From assembly GCF_024158605.1 (NCBI RefSeq), contig NZ_JAMZGM010000009.1:1-64000 (forward strand): DNA of 64,000 nucleotides, given 5' to 3'. The stretch is from Sebaldella sp. S0638. GTDB taxonomy: Bacteria; Fusobacteriota; Fusobacteriia; Fusobacteriales; Leptotrichiaceae. Position 1 is the stretch's first letter; every line of letters starts with the position of its first letter. Shown here piece after piece: positions 1 to 11,214 of the stretch. Made by a program: the position numbers and the translations under genes. A model generated the notes under the pieces. That model did no database searches. It saw only the letters and a program-made list of their open reading frames with translations, and had not been told where the DNA came from.

Positions 1-7
1 TTTTCAT
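1..7 (-). CDS. start of a gene running off the left edge
   Basis: An ATG reads leftwards from position 7, and an AGGAGG ribosome binding site (complement, about positions 16-21) precedes it at good spacing. Only the first two codons (Met-Lys) are inside the window, so no product can be given. It diverges from the exporter operon that begins at 566. Confidence 0.55.
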
Positions 8-21
8 AATAAAGTCCTCCT

Positions 22-565
22 GTTTTTAGTTTATCATAAAAAGATTTTTTTATTTACAGACTTTTTATCACAGGCTCTTTTATTTTGAATATTATAAAAG
101 TAAATTCACTATCATAGAGGTTTCTTTAGTCTCTGACCGCTCTTTTTGGAACATCAGGAGCAATATGATGTTGAATTCACTTTCTTCACCTGAATGAAGT
201 ATTTTTCTTTTTTCAGGTTTACCTTTTATACCGGCAGGATTTTATAAATTGTTTTTATCCTGTTTCACATCCAACGCCGGCTGAATACATCAACAATACA
301 TCCGTTATCACATTTACATTCCTATATATTTAAAAATCTCTTATTAATATTTCCAGAAACTGTTTAATGTTTAAAAAATCATTATCCTCTTTTTTAGTTG
401 CTGTTTCATTTTGTTTCTTAATCTTATCCTTGGTTATTCACTCATTTTCTATTTGAGTTTAGTGTAAAAATAAAAAGATTCGCAGAAGAGATAAGAAAAA
501 AGTAAAATTTCTTATTTTAATAGTAAAATTTAAATTTGAATTTGAAAAATCAGGAAGGTGAACTT
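22..565. other. intergenic region upstream of exporter operon
   Basis: About 540 bases of AT-rich DNA between two divergent genes. I see no credible coding frame with a ribosome binding site. Close to the right-hand gene (about 500-540) the phrase AGTAAAATTT occurs twice, about 20 bases apart, and the AT-rich TAAAAT stretches could serve as a -10 element; no convincing -35 goes with them. An operator for the TetR-type regulator encoded at the end of the operon would be expected here but is not obvious by eye. Confidence 0.4.
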
Positions 566-2041
566 ATGAAAAAATTATGTAAACAGATTCTGTGTTCTAC
601 GTTTATGGTTTTAATTATTATTTCCTGCAGCAGCACTCAGGGACCTACAGAGAAACAATTTATGGAATCAAAACAACAGAAGTGGACAGAATTATCTACA
701 AAATACGACAGTCCTTATTTTGACGGAAAAGAACAGGAAAATCTTTCCCCTGAAGTATTAGCTGACTGGTGGACAGTATTAGAGGATGACACTCTTACAG
801 AGCTTATAACATTATCCCTGAAAAACAACAGAAACTTACAGGAAGCAAGGGCAAAAGTCAATGAAGCAAGAGCAGCACTGGGAATAAGTCAGGCAGAGCT
901 TCTTCCGTGGCTTGACAGCAACAATGCCTGGGGAAGAGCAAAAATACCCGAAAGTTTTCCCGGACAAAGCGGAATATATGAAGTTTACAGGCTGGGAATA
1001 GATGCATCATGGGAGATTGATATTTTTGGCGGAAACCGTTATAAAACAGATGCGGCAAAATCAGATTTACTTGCACAGAATGCACAGCTTCACTCTACGT
1101 GGGTTTCCCTTACTTCAGAAATAGCTGTTAATTATGTCTCTCTGAGAACATTACAGGAACGCCTGACAATAGCTGAAAACAATCTGGCTTTACAGGAGAG
1201 TACAGTTAAGTTATTACAGTCAAAATATAAGAACGGACTGATTGATGAAATGAATCTGAATCAGGCAAAATATACAGCTAGTCAGACTAAAGCGATTATT
1301 CCCTCTATTAAAATAAATATTGAAGAAATAATGAATAATTTGTCCCTGCTAACAGGACAAATACCCGGAAGTCTTGAAAAAAAGCTGTTAGAGAAAAAAG
1401 AACTTCCTGATATAAATGAAATGATATATGTGGGAATTCCCGCAGAAGCTTTAAGGCAAAGACCTGATATACAGGCGGCTGAACACCAGCTGGAATCACA
1501 GATTGCCCGTACTAAATCTGCACGTACCGACCTGCTGCCTAAGTTAAAATTATTCGGCTCAATAGGGCTGGAAAGTATTAGCAGCGGATCATTATTATCA
1601 GGAGCAAGTCAGGGATTTTCGCTTCTTCCCCAGATTACTTTTCCTATTTTTCACGCGGGAGCCATAAGAAAAAATATAAATGTACAGTCTGCCAGAGAAG
1701 AACAGTATCTTGCTGTTTATGAAAATACTGTCCTGAATGCTGCTGCCGAAGTAAGAAATTCACTGGTAGCTATAAGTCAGGAAACAGAAAAAAATACTGC
1801 TTTAAAAGAGGGGGTAGACAGTGCTGCTGCTGCTTTAAAAATAGCACAGAAGAAATACAATAACGGTTTACAGGATTACCAGGGTGTTCTTGATGCACAG
1901 CGTTCGCTGTTATCCATGCAGGATCAGTATGCAATAAGCAACGGTCAGAAAATCACAAATTTAGTAGGTTTATTTAAAGCGTTAGGGGGCGGCTGGAAAC
2001 CTCTGACTCAGGATGATATAACAACAACAGGTGAAAAATAA
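566..2041 (+). CDS. TolC/OprM-family outer-membrane efflux lipoprotein
   Basis: Outer-membrane channel component of a tripartite exporter. The protein (491 aa) opens with a lipoprotein signal peptide whose lipobox ends at Cys21 (IIISC), followed by the two repeated outer-membrane-efflux domains typical of the OprM/NodT type, including PDIQAAEHQLESQIARTKSA in the middle. An in-frame TTG lies ten codons upstream at 536, but the ATG at 566 has the AGGAAGGTGAAC binding site in front of it and begins the signal peptide, so I chose it. It is first in an operon with YbhG/F/S/R-like proteins, 33 bases ahead of the adaptor gene, so it most likely forms the exit duct for that pump. Confidence 0.88.
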   Translation: MKKLCKQILCSTFMVLIIISCSSTQGPTEKQFMESKQQKWTELSTKYDSPYFDGKEQENLSPEVLADWWTVLEDDTLTELITLSLKNNRNLQEARAKVNEARAALGISQAELLPWLDSNNAWGRAKIPESFPGQSGIYEVYRLGIDASWEIDIFGGNRYKTDAAKSDLLAQNAQLHSTWVSLTSEIAVNYVSLRTLQERLTIAENNLALQESTVKLLQSKYKNGLIDEMNLNQAKYTASQTKAIIPSIKINIEEIMNNLSLLTGQIPGSLEKKLLEKKELPDINEMIYVGIPAEALRQRPDIQAAEHQLESQIARTKSARTDLLPKLKLFGSIGLESISSGSLLSGASQGFSLLPQITFPIFHAGAIRKNINVQSAREEQYLAVYENTVLNAAAEVRNSLVAISQETEKNTALKEGVDSAAAALKIAQKKYNNGLQDYQGVLDAQRSLLSMQDQYAISNGQKITNLVGLFKALGGGWKPLTQDDITTTGEK

Positions 2042-2074
2042 CTTTTACATTTTATAGCTTTTTAGGAGGGAAAA

Positions 2075-3139
2075 ATGGATAAACAAGAGGTATTTTCGAA
2101 AATAAAAAATAAGAAAAAAATAATTATTCCGGTAATTATTATAATTATTGGTATTGTGATATGGTCTGTATACAGCAAAAAGAAGGAAAGTAAAGACATT
2201 ATACTATATGGAAACGTAGATATCAGACAGGTATCACTGTCTTTTAACGCTAATGACAGAATAGATAAAATCTTCGTGGAAGAAGGAGATGAAGTAAAAG
2301 AAGGACAGCTGCTGGCTACTCTGGATACAGAAAGTCTGTCTCTTCAGATAGAAAAAAGTAAAGCTAAAATAGAAGCACAGAGATATGTAGTTTTACGTCT
2401 GAAAAACGGAACAAGACCCAAAGAAATATCTCAAAAGCTGGCACAATTAAATGCTGCCAAAGCAGAAGCCGAAAATGCCGGTATACTGTTACGAAGAGTT
2501 CAAAATACTTATTCAGATTCTGAAGGGCGTTCAGTAAGCAAGCAGGAAATAGATGATGCAAGATCAAAGGTCAAAGTGACTTCTGCTCAGGTAAAAGAGG
2601 CTAATGATGCTTACCAGCTGGCTGTAACCGGCCCGCGTAGAGAAGATATCGCAGAAGCAGAGGCAGAATTAAAAGCTGCAACAGCTGAATTAGCATTACA
2701 GGAGTATTTACTAAGCCAGACCCAGTTAAAATCACCGATTAATGCAGTTGTGCGTTCCCGTCTGCAGGAACCGGGTGATATGGCTTCTCCTCAGCGTGCT
2801 ACTTTTCTTCTTGCAGTAAACGAGAAAAAATGGATACGCGCTTATATTCAGGAAATACAGCTGGATACTATAAAACCCGGAATGGAAGTCGATGTCTATA
2901 TTGACAGTTTTCCCAACAGTCCTATGAAAGGGCAGATTGGTTATATATCTTCAGTGGCTGAGTTCACACCGAAAACTGTACAGACAGAGGAACTGAGAAC
3001 ATCTTTGCTGTATGAAATCAGAGTTTATGTCGATGACACCAAAGATATACTGCGTATGGGCATGCCTGCTACAATAAAAATTATCAAACCCACTGACAAA
3101 TCAGCTAACAGTATGAAAAACAGGGAGCAATTCTTATGA
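2075..3139 (+). CDS. ybhG: HlyD-family periplasmic adaptor (YbhG-like)
   Basis: Membrane-fusion protein linking the ABC exporter in the inner membrane to the outer-membrane channel. It has one N-terminal membrane anchor (about residues 17-34), a lipoyl/barrel-sandwich half with the VEEGDEVKEGQLLATLDT signature, a long coiled-coil hairpin (about 90-210) and a C-terminal beta-barrel. The length of 354 aa fits YbhG/EmrA-like adaptors. The ribosome binding site is AGGAGGGAAAA. Its stop codon overlaps the start of the next gene (ATGA), indicating translational coupling with the ATPase. Confidence 0.85.
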   Translation: MDKQEVFSKIKNKKKIIIPVIIIIIGIVIWSVYSKKKESKDIILYGNVDIRQVSLSFNANDRIDKIFVEEGDEVKEGQLLATLDTESLSLQIEKSKAKIEAQRYVVLRLKNGTRPKEISQKLAQLNAAKAEAENAGILLRRVQNTYSDSEGRSVSKQEIDDARSKVKVTSAQVKEANDAYQLAVTGPRREDIAEAEAELKAATAELALQEYLLSQTQLKSPINAVVRSRLQEPGDMASPQRATFLLAVNEKKWIRAYIQEIQLDTIKPGMEVDVYIDSFPNSPMKGQIGYISSVAEFTPKTVQTEELRTSLLYEIRVYVDDTKDILRMGMPATIKIIKPTDKSANSMKNREQFL

Positions 3140-4899
3140 ACGAAGAAAATGTAATTATTGCGGAAAATTTATATAAACAATTTATTTCTAAATCATCAAA
3201 AAAAGAAGTAACAGAAGCTCTTAATAATATTAATATAAAAGTTCCCGCTGGAAAACTTACTGCATTAATCGGCCCTGACGGTGCAGGAAAAACTACTTTT
3301 ATGCGTCTGGTATGCGGTCTTATGCTTCCAAGTGAAGGAAATCTCACTGTACTTGGAATAAACACAAAGGATAATCCTCAGGAAATCCAGAATAAAATAA
3401 GTTATATGCCGCAGCGTTTCGGCCTTTATGAAGATTTGAGCGTTCAGGAAAATCTTAATCTTTATGCTGATCTGCATGGGATTTCTCAGGAGAAACGTAT
3501 AGAACGTTTTAGCGAGCTTTTGAAAATGACAGGGTTAGAACCCTTTACCAAAAGGCTTGCCGGAAAATTATCAGGAGGTATGAAGCAGAAACTGGGTTTA
3601 GCCTGTACACTTATCCGGACACCCGAACTTCTGTTATTAGATGAGCCGACAGTCGGGGTAGACCCTCTTTCAAGAAGAGAGTTATGGGAAATTCTGCAAA
3701 AACTTGTTGGAGATGAAAAAATAACAATTCTCGTAAGTACAGCTTATATGGATGAAGCAGAACTCTGCCAGAAAATAATAGTAATGCATAAAAGTAAAGT
3801 TCTCGCTGAGGGGACTTCGAAAGATTTAGCCTTAAAAGCCGAGGACAGATGTTTCAAAATTATGCCTCCCGCGGGAATGCCCTCGCGAATTTTGCAGTCA
3901 AAACTGCTTGACCAAAAAGAAAATATTGTTGATGCTGTTCCTGAAGGAGGAGAAGTACGGTTTATAAGCCGTACAAAGGAGGTTTCTAACAGCGTTAAAC
4001 AGATAAAAGATAATTTACAAATTGAAAAGGTTGATTCACGGCTTGAAGACGGATTTATGGTTTTGCTTCATGACTATGAAAGCAGTCATAAAGAAAAAAC
4101 AGAAGAAATGATTCCTCTGGAATTTCCTGAAAACTTCAAAATATCAGATCAGATTGATATAGAAGTCAAAAATCTTGTACGAAAATTCGGTGATTTTACA
4201 GCTGTGGGCAATACTTCCTTTCAGGTACACAGAGGAGAAATATTCGGGCTGCTGGGTCCAAACGGAGCAGGAAAAACTACTACTTTCAGAATGCTATGCG
4301 GACTGCTTCCTGCAACAAGCGGCTTTCTCTCTGTGGCAGGCGTTAATCTCAGAAAAGCAAGAACACAGGCGAGAGCTAATGTCGGATATGTTGCACAGAA
4401 ATTCTCTTTGTATTCGACTTTAACTGTAGATGAAAATCTGAAATTCTTCGGCGGAGTCTATGGTTTGAAAAGAGAAAAATTAAGAAAGAGAATGGATGAT
4501 GTAAAAGAACAGTTTGATCTTACAGGACTGGATACAAAGCCGAGCGGCGAACTGCCCGGAGGATTTAAACAGCGTTTATCAATGGCTGTAGCTCTTCTGC
4601 ATGAACCCAAGATACTTTTCCTTGATGAGCCTACAAGCGGTATTGATCCTCTTGCAAGACGTACTTTCTGGCGTCAGATAACAGCCCTTGCTGCTGAAGG
4701 AACTACAATAATAATTACTACACACTTTATGGAGGAAGCAGAATACTGCGACCGTATTATGATACAGGATCAGGGAAAAATGCTGGTTCTGGGTACTCCT
4801 CAGGAGGTAAGGGAAAAGGCTGGAAAAAATGTAATAACAATGAATCAGGCATTTATTGAAATAATAGGACAGAGCCGTTCGCAAAAGCAGGTAGTCTAA
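3136..4899 (+). CDS. ybhF: duplicated ABC transporter ATP-binding protein (YbhF-like)
   Basis: Energises the exporter; both nucleotide-binding domains are fused in one 587-residue chain, as in YbhF. Domain 1 has Walker A GPDGAGKTT (46-54), signature LSGGMKQ and Walker B LLLLDEPTVGVDP. Domain 2 (from about residue 330) has Walker A GPNGAGKTTT, a slightly altered signature LPGGFKQ, and ILFLDEPTSGIDP. Both sites therefore look catalytically competent. The start overlaps the adaptor stop by four bases, and the two permease genes follow directly. Confidence 0.9.
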   Translation: MNEENVIIAENLYKQFISKSSKKEVTEALNNINIKVPAGKLTALIGPDGAGKTTFMRLVCGLMLPSEGNLTVLGINTKDNPQEIQNKISYMPQRFGLYEDLSVQENLNLYADLHGISQEKRIERFSELLKMTGLEPFTKRLAGKLSGGMKQKLGLACTLIRTPELLLLDEPTVGVDPLSRRELWEILQKLVGDEKITILVSTAYMDEAELCQKIIVMHKSKVLAEGTSKDLALKAEDRCFKIMPPAGMPSRILQSKLLDQKENIVDAVPEGGEVRFISRTKEVSNSVKQIKDNLQIEKVDSRLEDGFMVLLHDYESSHKEKTEEMIPLEFPENFKISDQIDIEVKNLVRKFGDFTAVGNTSFQVHRGEIFGLLGPNGAGKTTTFRMLCGLLPATSGFLSVAGVNLRKARTQARANVGYVAQKFSLYSTLTVDENLKFFGGVYGLKREKLRKRMDDVKEQFDLTGLDTKPSGELPGGFKQRLSMAVALLHEPKILFLDEPTSGIDPLARRTFWRQITALAAEGTTIIITTHFMEEAEYCDRIMIQDQGKMLVLGTPQEVREKAGKNVITMNQAFIEIIGQSRSQKQVV

Positions 4900-4912
4900 T
4901 AAGGAGAAGATT

Positions 4913-6040
4913 ATGATCAGAAATAATTTTTTAATACGTCTTACTGCAATGGTAAATAAAGAATTTCGTCAGCTGATCCGTGATAACAGCAGTATTCTAA
5001 TCGGAATATTTTTACCTATTATTCTTATATTTATTATAGGTTACGGTGTTTCTCTGGATGTGAAGAAAGTCCCTGTGGCAGTGGTGCTTGAAGATACCTC
5101 TCCCACAGTTTATGACGTTTTCAGCTTTCTTAACGGATCAGAGTATTTTTCACCCCTTTATGTAACATCAATGCATGATGCAAAAAAACTAATGGATAAA
5201 AGGGAGGCTGATGCTATTATCAGAATTCCTCCTGATTTTTCAGAAAATTTATATAAACAGGAAACTAAAATACAGCTGATTTTATATGGTGTGGATTCCA
5301 GTACAGCTACAATTGTAAAAGGATATGTAGAAAGTGCCGTAAAACAGTGGGAAGCACTAAACGGATATAAATTTACAGACAGTCCGGATATGAGCAATAT
5401 AACCGTGGAAAACAGAATATGGTTTAATGATGCCAATTCAAGTATCTGGTATTTTATTCCCGGACTAATAGTGCTTATAATAACTATCGTGGGAGTATTT
5501 CTTACTGCTCTGGTTATGGCGCGTGAATGGGAACGGGGAACATTGGAGTCACTGTTTATTTCCCCTGTAAAACCTTTGGAAATATTATTATCAAAGATGA
5601 TTCCGTATTTTTGTATAGGAATAATCGGACTTGACCTTTGTCTTGTTGCAGCCAGATATTTATTCAAAGTGCCTATACACGGTTCTCTGACTATTATCAT
5701 TCTGTGCTCTATGCTTTATCTGTTTACTACTCTCGGAATGGGACTAATTATATCTTCCATTACCAAAAATCAGTTTTTGGCCAGTCAGATAGCATTAGTC
5801 GTAAGTTTTCTGCCGGCAATGATGCTGACAGGGTTTCTCTTTGATCTACGGAGTGTTCCCGTTTTTATTCGAAGTGTGGGGCAGATATTACCGGCAACAT
5901 ATTACTTACAATTACTAAAATCTCTGTTTCTCGCAGGAAACAACTGGGATTTGATTATCAAAAACTGCTTGATACTAGCTGCTTACGCTGTGTTTTTCGT
6001 TTCCGCAGCTTTGAAAGTAACTAAAAAAACCTTAGAATAA
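4913..6040 (+). CDS. ybhS: ABC-2 type permease (YbhS-like)
   Basis: Inner-membrane permease half of the exporter, 375 aa. It shows the ABC-2 arrangement: one N-terminal membrane segment (about 28-48), a long extracytoplasmic domain, then five hydrophobic segments from about residue 178 with the conserved REWERGTLESLFISPV motif between the first two. The start is preceded by AAGGAGAAGATT, 13 bases after ybhF. It is paralogous to the next gene, and the two are expected to form a heterodimer. Confidence 0.87.
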   Translation: MIRNNFLIRLTAMVNKEFRQLIRDNSSILIGIFLPIILIFIIGYGVSLDVKKVPVAVVLEDTSPTVYDVFSFLNGSEYFSPLYVTSMHDAKKLMDKREADAIIRIPPDFSENLYKQETKIQLILYGVDSSTATIVKGYVESAVKQWEALNGYKFTDSPDMSNITVENRIWFNDANSSIWYFIPGLIVLIITIVGVFLTALVMAREWERGTLESLFISPVKPLEILLSKMIPYFCIGIIGLDLCLVAARYLFKVPIHGSLTIIILCSMLYLFTTLGMGLIISSITKNQFLASQIALVVSFLPAMMLTGFLFDLRSVPVFIRSVGQILPATYYLQLLKSLFLAGNNWDLIIKNCLILAAYAVFFVSAALKVTKKTLE

Positions 6041-6053
6041 GAGAGTGATATAG

Positions 6054-7169
6054 ATGGATACTATTATGACATTTTTATCAAAATTTAGAAATATGTGTAA
6101 AAAAGAACTTTTAAGCACTTTGAAGGATCCCGCCACAAGAATAGTGCTTTTCCTTCCGGTTGTTTTGCAGACTATTTTATTTGGATATGCAGCTACTTAT
6201 AATCTTGATAATGTACCATATGCCATTATTGATAACAGCAGAAGCAAAACTTCCGCCGAGTTTCTTTCCAAACTTGACGGAACAGGTGTTTTCCAACGTA
6301 TACAAACTCTGATGAATGCCGGCGAGATCGCTAAAAGTATAGATTCCAACAAAGTAATGATGGTAATAAATATAGATTCAGATTTTGAAAGAAATCTTGC
6401 TGAGGGGAATCCCGCTTCGATTCAGGTAATTACAGACGGGCGTAATACTATGACTGCAGCAGTGGCTTTAGGGTATATCAGTGATATTGTCGGGGAATAT
6501 AATGCCGAAAGAGACGGGGGAAAACAGCTTATAAACATTGAAACACGGGCATGGTATAATCCTAACCTTATTACCAGATGGACTTTTCTTCCGGGAATGA
6601 TAGCAGTCTTCAGTCTGATACAGATTTTGATGCTTGCAGGATTATCTGTTGCCAGAGAAAGAGAGCAGGGGACTTTTGACCAGCTGCTTGTTACTCCTCT
6701 TTCTTCTACTGAAATTTTAATGGGGAAAGCTGTGCCTCCTATACTCATAGGCATGCTGCAGGTAACGTTTATACTGCTTTCATGTATATTTTGGTTTAAA
6801 ATACCGCTGAGCGGTTCATTAATTACATTATACCTTACTGTTTTTATATTTATGGTCAGCTGTACCGGAATAGGATTGTCCATATCGGCAATTTCCACAA
6901 GTATGCAGCAGGTAATGGTGTATACTTTTGTTCTTATGATGCCGATGGTTTTATTATCAGGTCTGGCAACACCTGTGCGTAATATGCCCGAAATTCTTCA
7001 GATAGCTACTTACGCTAATCCTCTCCGTTTTGGAGTGGAAGCTATAAGAAGGGTTTATCTCGAAGGCAGCAGTCTGGCTCAGGTTGCCCATAACTTTATC
7101 CCTATGGCAGCTGTCGCAGCCGTCACTCTTCCGTTGGCTGTCTGGTTATTTCGGAATAAATTAACTTAA
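6054..7169 (+). CDS. ybhR: ABC-2 type permease (YbhR-like)
   Basis: Second permease subunit, 371 aa, with the same layout as its upstream paralogue: N-terminal membrane segment, periplasmic domain, then a membrane block containing AREREQGTFDQLLVTPLSS. The conserved ...GLATPVRNMPEILQ segment before the last helices is typical of the family. It starts 13 bases after ybhS. In E. coli the YbhFSR pump has been linked to export of cationic drugs and to Na+(Li+)/H+ exchange; the cargo here cannot be read from sequence. Confidence 0.87.
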   Translation: MDTIMTFLSKFRNMCKKELLSTLKDPATRIVLFLPVVLQTILFGYAATYNLDNVPYAIIDNSRSKTSAEFLSKLDGTGVFQRIQTLMNAGEIAKSIDSNKVMMVINIDSDFERNLAEGNPASIQVITDGRNTMTAAVALGYISDIVGEYNAERDGGKQLINIETRAWYNPNLITRWTFLPGMIAVFSLIQILMLAGLSVAREREQGTFDQLLVTPLSSTEILMGKAVPPILIGMLQVTFILLSCIFWFKIPLSGSLITLYLTVFIFMVSCTGIGLSISAISTSMQQVMVYTFVLMMPMVLLSGLATPVRNMPEILQIATYANPLRFGVEAIRRVYLEGSSLAQVAHNFIPMAAVAAVTLPLAVWLFRNKLT

Positions 7170-7188
7170 TTTGTAAAGTAGGTAGTTT

Positions 7189-7827
7189 ATGAAAAAAGAA
7201 AAAATTATTCCTGATCATGAAAATATAAAGGAAACAAAGGCTTTGATCATTGATTGTGCAGGCAGCTTAATAGCAAAATACGGTTATGCAAAAGTAACGA
7301 GCAAAAGTATCTGCGAAAAAGCAAAAGTAAATATGGCAGCTATAAATTACCATTTTGGCAGCCGTGCAGGATTATATGTAGCTGTCCTGAAAGAGATCCA
7401 CGACTTTTTAATCAATGTCGACGAACTGAATAAACTGTATTTAAGTGATTTATCCCCAAAAGAAAAGGTGGAAATATTTATTGATCTTTTTGTAAAAAGT
7501 CTGTCTAATGATAAAAACTGGTATATAAAAATACTGGCAAGAGAAATCGTTGATCCTTCACCGTTTATAAATCAGATATTATCACAAGAAACTCTTTTAA
7601 AATTAGATATTATCTCAAAAATATTCAGTGAATACACAAAACTGCCTGTTACAGACCTCAAATTATACAGCTGTATCCTTAATGCTACATCATCATTTAT
7701 TGTTATATTTTTAGCACATAATACATTTGAACTTTTACCAGTGACATATTCCGATAAAGATTTAATAACTCATTTGAAAAGATCAATATTTGCCGGGTTA
7801 GACGAATTTAAAAATGAACACAGTTAA
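7189..7827 (+). CDS. TetR-family regulator (CecR-like)
   Basis: Likely repressor of the exporter operon. The 212-residue protein has an N-terminal TetR helix-turn-helix (about 20-66, with the diagnostic NYHFGSRAGLY end of the recognition region) and an alpha-helical C-terminal domain of the type found in CecR/YbiH. In E. coli cecR is the gene next to ybhGFSR, although there it is first; here it is last, 19 bases after ybhR, so it is probably co-transcribed and autoregulated. The inducer is unknown. Confidence 0.8.
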   Translation: MKKEKIIPDHENIKETKALIIDCAGSLIAKYGYAKVTSKSICEKAKVNMAAINYHFGSRAGLYVAVLKEIHDFLINVDELNKLYLSDLSPKEKVEIFIDLFVKSLSNDKNWYIKILAREIVDPSPFINQILSQETLLKLDIISKIFSEYTKLPVTDLKLYSCILNATSSFIVIFLAHNTFELLPVTYSDKDLITHLKRSIFAGLDEFKNEHS

Positions 7828-7914
7828 ATAAGTTCATAATCCATGAATGTTGATAAAGTGAACGTCGGAGAAAAACAGCAGATCCTGAAAGTGTAATAAG
7901 GAAATCATAAATTT

Positions 7915-7953
7915 ATCTATTTTGATAGATTTTCTAAACTTTTGTATTATAAT
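7915..7953 (+). promoter_or_regulatory. probable promoter and inverted repeat before the GH2 gene
   Basis: An inverted repeat ATCTAT-TTTG-ATAGAT (7915-7930) lies just upstream of a TATTATAAT -10 element (7945-7953). The -35 is unclear: TTGATA at 7922 is 20 bases from TATAAT, rather far. The repeat could be an operator for the glycosidase gene or a weak terminator for the TetR gene. Confidence 0.4.
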
Positions 7954-8018
7954 TCATACTAAGCATAAATTATTCTGATACCATAATCTGTAAAAAAACT
8001 ATTTAAAGGAGCAGAAAT

Positions 8019-9791
8019 ATGTATAGAAATGAATATCCAAGACCGGACTTTGTGAGAAAAGACTGGACTTGTCTAAACGGCACATGGGATTTTGAATTTG
8101 ACGATAATAATATCGGTATGGCATCAAAATGGTATAAAAAAGATCATAAACTTACGAAAAAAATCAATGTTCCTTTTGTTTTTCAATCAAAGCTGAGTGA
8201 TATTGATACAAATGATTTTCATGATTTTATCTGGTATAAAAGAAATTTCAAAATTGAAGGTTCGTGGAAAAATAAAGATATTTTACTGCATTTCGGAGCT
8301 GTGGATTACAGATGTCTTGTTTTTATTAACGGAGAACTGGCTGGAAGCCATGAAGGCGGGCATACTTCCTTTTCTTTCAATATAACAAATTATCTTACAT
8401 GGGATGAAGAGGAAATTACAGTATTTGTGGAAGATCCTTCAGAAGATGAAACTATACCGAGAGGAAAACAGCACTGGATTAAAAACCCTGAGAGTATCTG
8501 GTACAAGCGTTCGAGCGGTATCTGGCAGTCTGTCTGGCTTGAACCTGTTAATAAAAACCACATTACGGATTTTAAGTGTACCCCTTTATTTGATCAGGGT
8601 TCTGTAAAATTTCACATAAAAACAAGACTTCCCGAAGAAAATACCAAGATTATGGTAAAAATTTCATTCAAAGATACTTTGATTGTACAGGATGTAATAA
8701 ATATCAGCGGCACAGAAATCACACGTGTTTTTGATATTTTTCAAAAGAAAATTTTCAGAGGATGCACACATGGTCCGGGCTGGACATGGACTCCTGAAAA
8801 TCCTAATTTATTTGATGTTACACTTACACTTGTAAATAACGATGAGATTATAGATGAAGTAGACAGTTATTTTGGTATGAGAAAAATACATACTGAAAAT
8901 GGAAAAGTATATCTGAATAACAGACCTTATTACCAAAGACTGGTTCTGGATCAGGGATACTGGCCTGACAGTCTGATGACAGCTCCTTCTGATGAAGATT
9001 TCAAAAAAGACATCATACTGGCAAAAGAAATGGGATTTAACGGATGCAGAAAACACCAGAAGATAGAGGACTGCCGTTTTCTTTACTGGGCTGACAAACT
9101 CGGCTATATTGTGTGGAGCGAAATGCCAAGTACCATTTCCTATGATTCAAACTCTGTTGCCAGAACTACAAATGAATTAATAGAGTCTGTAAACAGAGAT
9201 TATAATCATCCCTGTATTGTCACATGGGTCGCATTAAATGAAAGCTGGGGTGTCTCAGAAATTAATTATGATAAAATACAGCAGAATCATTCGCTTTCTT
9301 TATATCATATGCTTCATTCACTTGATAATACCAGACTGGTTATTACAAATGACGGATGGGAAACTACAAAAACCGATATCTGTGCTGTACATAATTATCA
9401 CCACGGCACAAAAGACGAAAAAGAAAAATATGAGACTTTTATCAAAGATTTAAGTACAAAAGAAGAAATTCTGGAATCAAAACCGGCTGGCCGTAATATT
9501 TATGCAGATGGCTTTGAGCATATGGGCGAACCTGTTATGCTTACTGAATTCGGAGGGATAGGATATGATAAGACACGTCCGGACGGATGGGGCTATACTG
9601 TTGCTTCCAATGAAACCGAATTCATTCAGGATCTGGAACGTGTTTTTGATGCAGTCAGAAAATCAAAAGTTCTTACAGGATTCTGCTATACGCAGTTTAC
9701 AGATGTAGAACAGGAAATAAACGGACTTCTTACTTATTCCCGTGAACCAAAATGTGATCTGGAAATTATAAAAAATATTATAGAAAAATAA
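8019..9791 (+). CDS. glycoside hydrolase family 2 (beta-galactosidase/glucuronidase-like)
   Basis: Retaining exo-glycosidase acting on a beta-glycoside, cytoplasmic as no signal peptide is present. The 590-residue chain has the GH2 order: sugar-binding jelly roll (about 1-180, GTWDFEFDD and WYKRNF motifs), immunoglobulin-like domain, and TIM barrel. The acid/base is Glu408 in LNESWG and the nucleophile Glu510 in TEFGG. It is shorter than LacZ (about 1000 aa) and closer to compact GH2 enzymes. The binding site is AAAGGAGCAGAAAT. It stands alone between two convergent blocks; the exact sugar specificity cannot be stated. Confidence 0.87.
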   Translation: MYRNEYPRPDFVRKDWTCLNGTWDFEFDDNNIGMASKWYKKDHKLTKKINVPFVFQSKLSDIDTNDFHDFIWYKRNFKIEGSWKNKDILLHFGAVDYRCLVFINGELAGSHEGGHTSFSFNITNYLTWDEEEITVFVEDPSEDETIPRGKQHWIKNPESIWYKRSSGIWQSVWLEPVNKNHITDFKCTPLFDQGSVKFHIKTRLPEENTKIMVKISFKDTLIVQDVINISGTEITRVFDIFQKKIFRGCTHGPGWTWTPENPNLFDVTLTLVNNDEIIDEVDSYFGMRKIHTENGKVYLNNRPYYQRLVLDQGYWPDSLMTAPSDEDFKKDIILAKEMGFNGCRKHQKIEDCRFLYWADKLGYIVWSEMPSTISYDSNSVARTTNELIESVNRDYNHPCIVTWVALNESWGVSEINYDKIQQNHSLSLYHMLHSLDNTRLVITNDGWETTKTDICAVHNYHHGTKDEKEKYETFIKDLSTKEEILESKPAGRNIYADGFEHMGEPVMLTEFGGIGYDKTRPDGWGYTVASNETEFIQDLERVFDAVRKSKVLTGFCYTQFTDVEQEINGLLTYSREPKCDLEIIKNIIEK

Positions 9792-9822
9792 TATCCCTAA
9801 ATAAATCTTTTTAAACAAAAAA

Positions 9823-9849
9823 ACAGGATTACATTATATGTAATCCTGT
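9823..9849 (-). terminator. terminator between GH2 and enolase genes
   Basis: Perfect 12-bp stem (ACAGGATTACAT / ATGTAATCCTGT) with a 3-base loop. On the minus strand it is followed by a run of T, making it the enolase terminator; on the plus strand the tail is only moderately T-rich, so it may also serve the GH2 gene. Confidence 0.85.
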
Positions 9850-9863
9850 ACTTTATTTATTAA

Positions 9864-11207
<1,344 letters not shown>

Positions 11208-11214
11208 TTACCAT

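Noticed and set aside
536-565. TTG start for the outer-membrane efflux lipoprotein
   Set aside because: It would put ten residues in front of the lipoprotein signal peptide, and the AGGAAGGTGAAC binding site lies inside this stretch, serving the ATG at 566.
5158-5700. 180-residue minus-strand open frame
   Set aside because: It is antisense to a well-conserved ABC-2 permease and has no binding site; a shadow frame.
9792-9863. Small RNA between GH2 and enolase genes
   Set aside because: The only structure is the terminator hairpin shared by the convergent genes.
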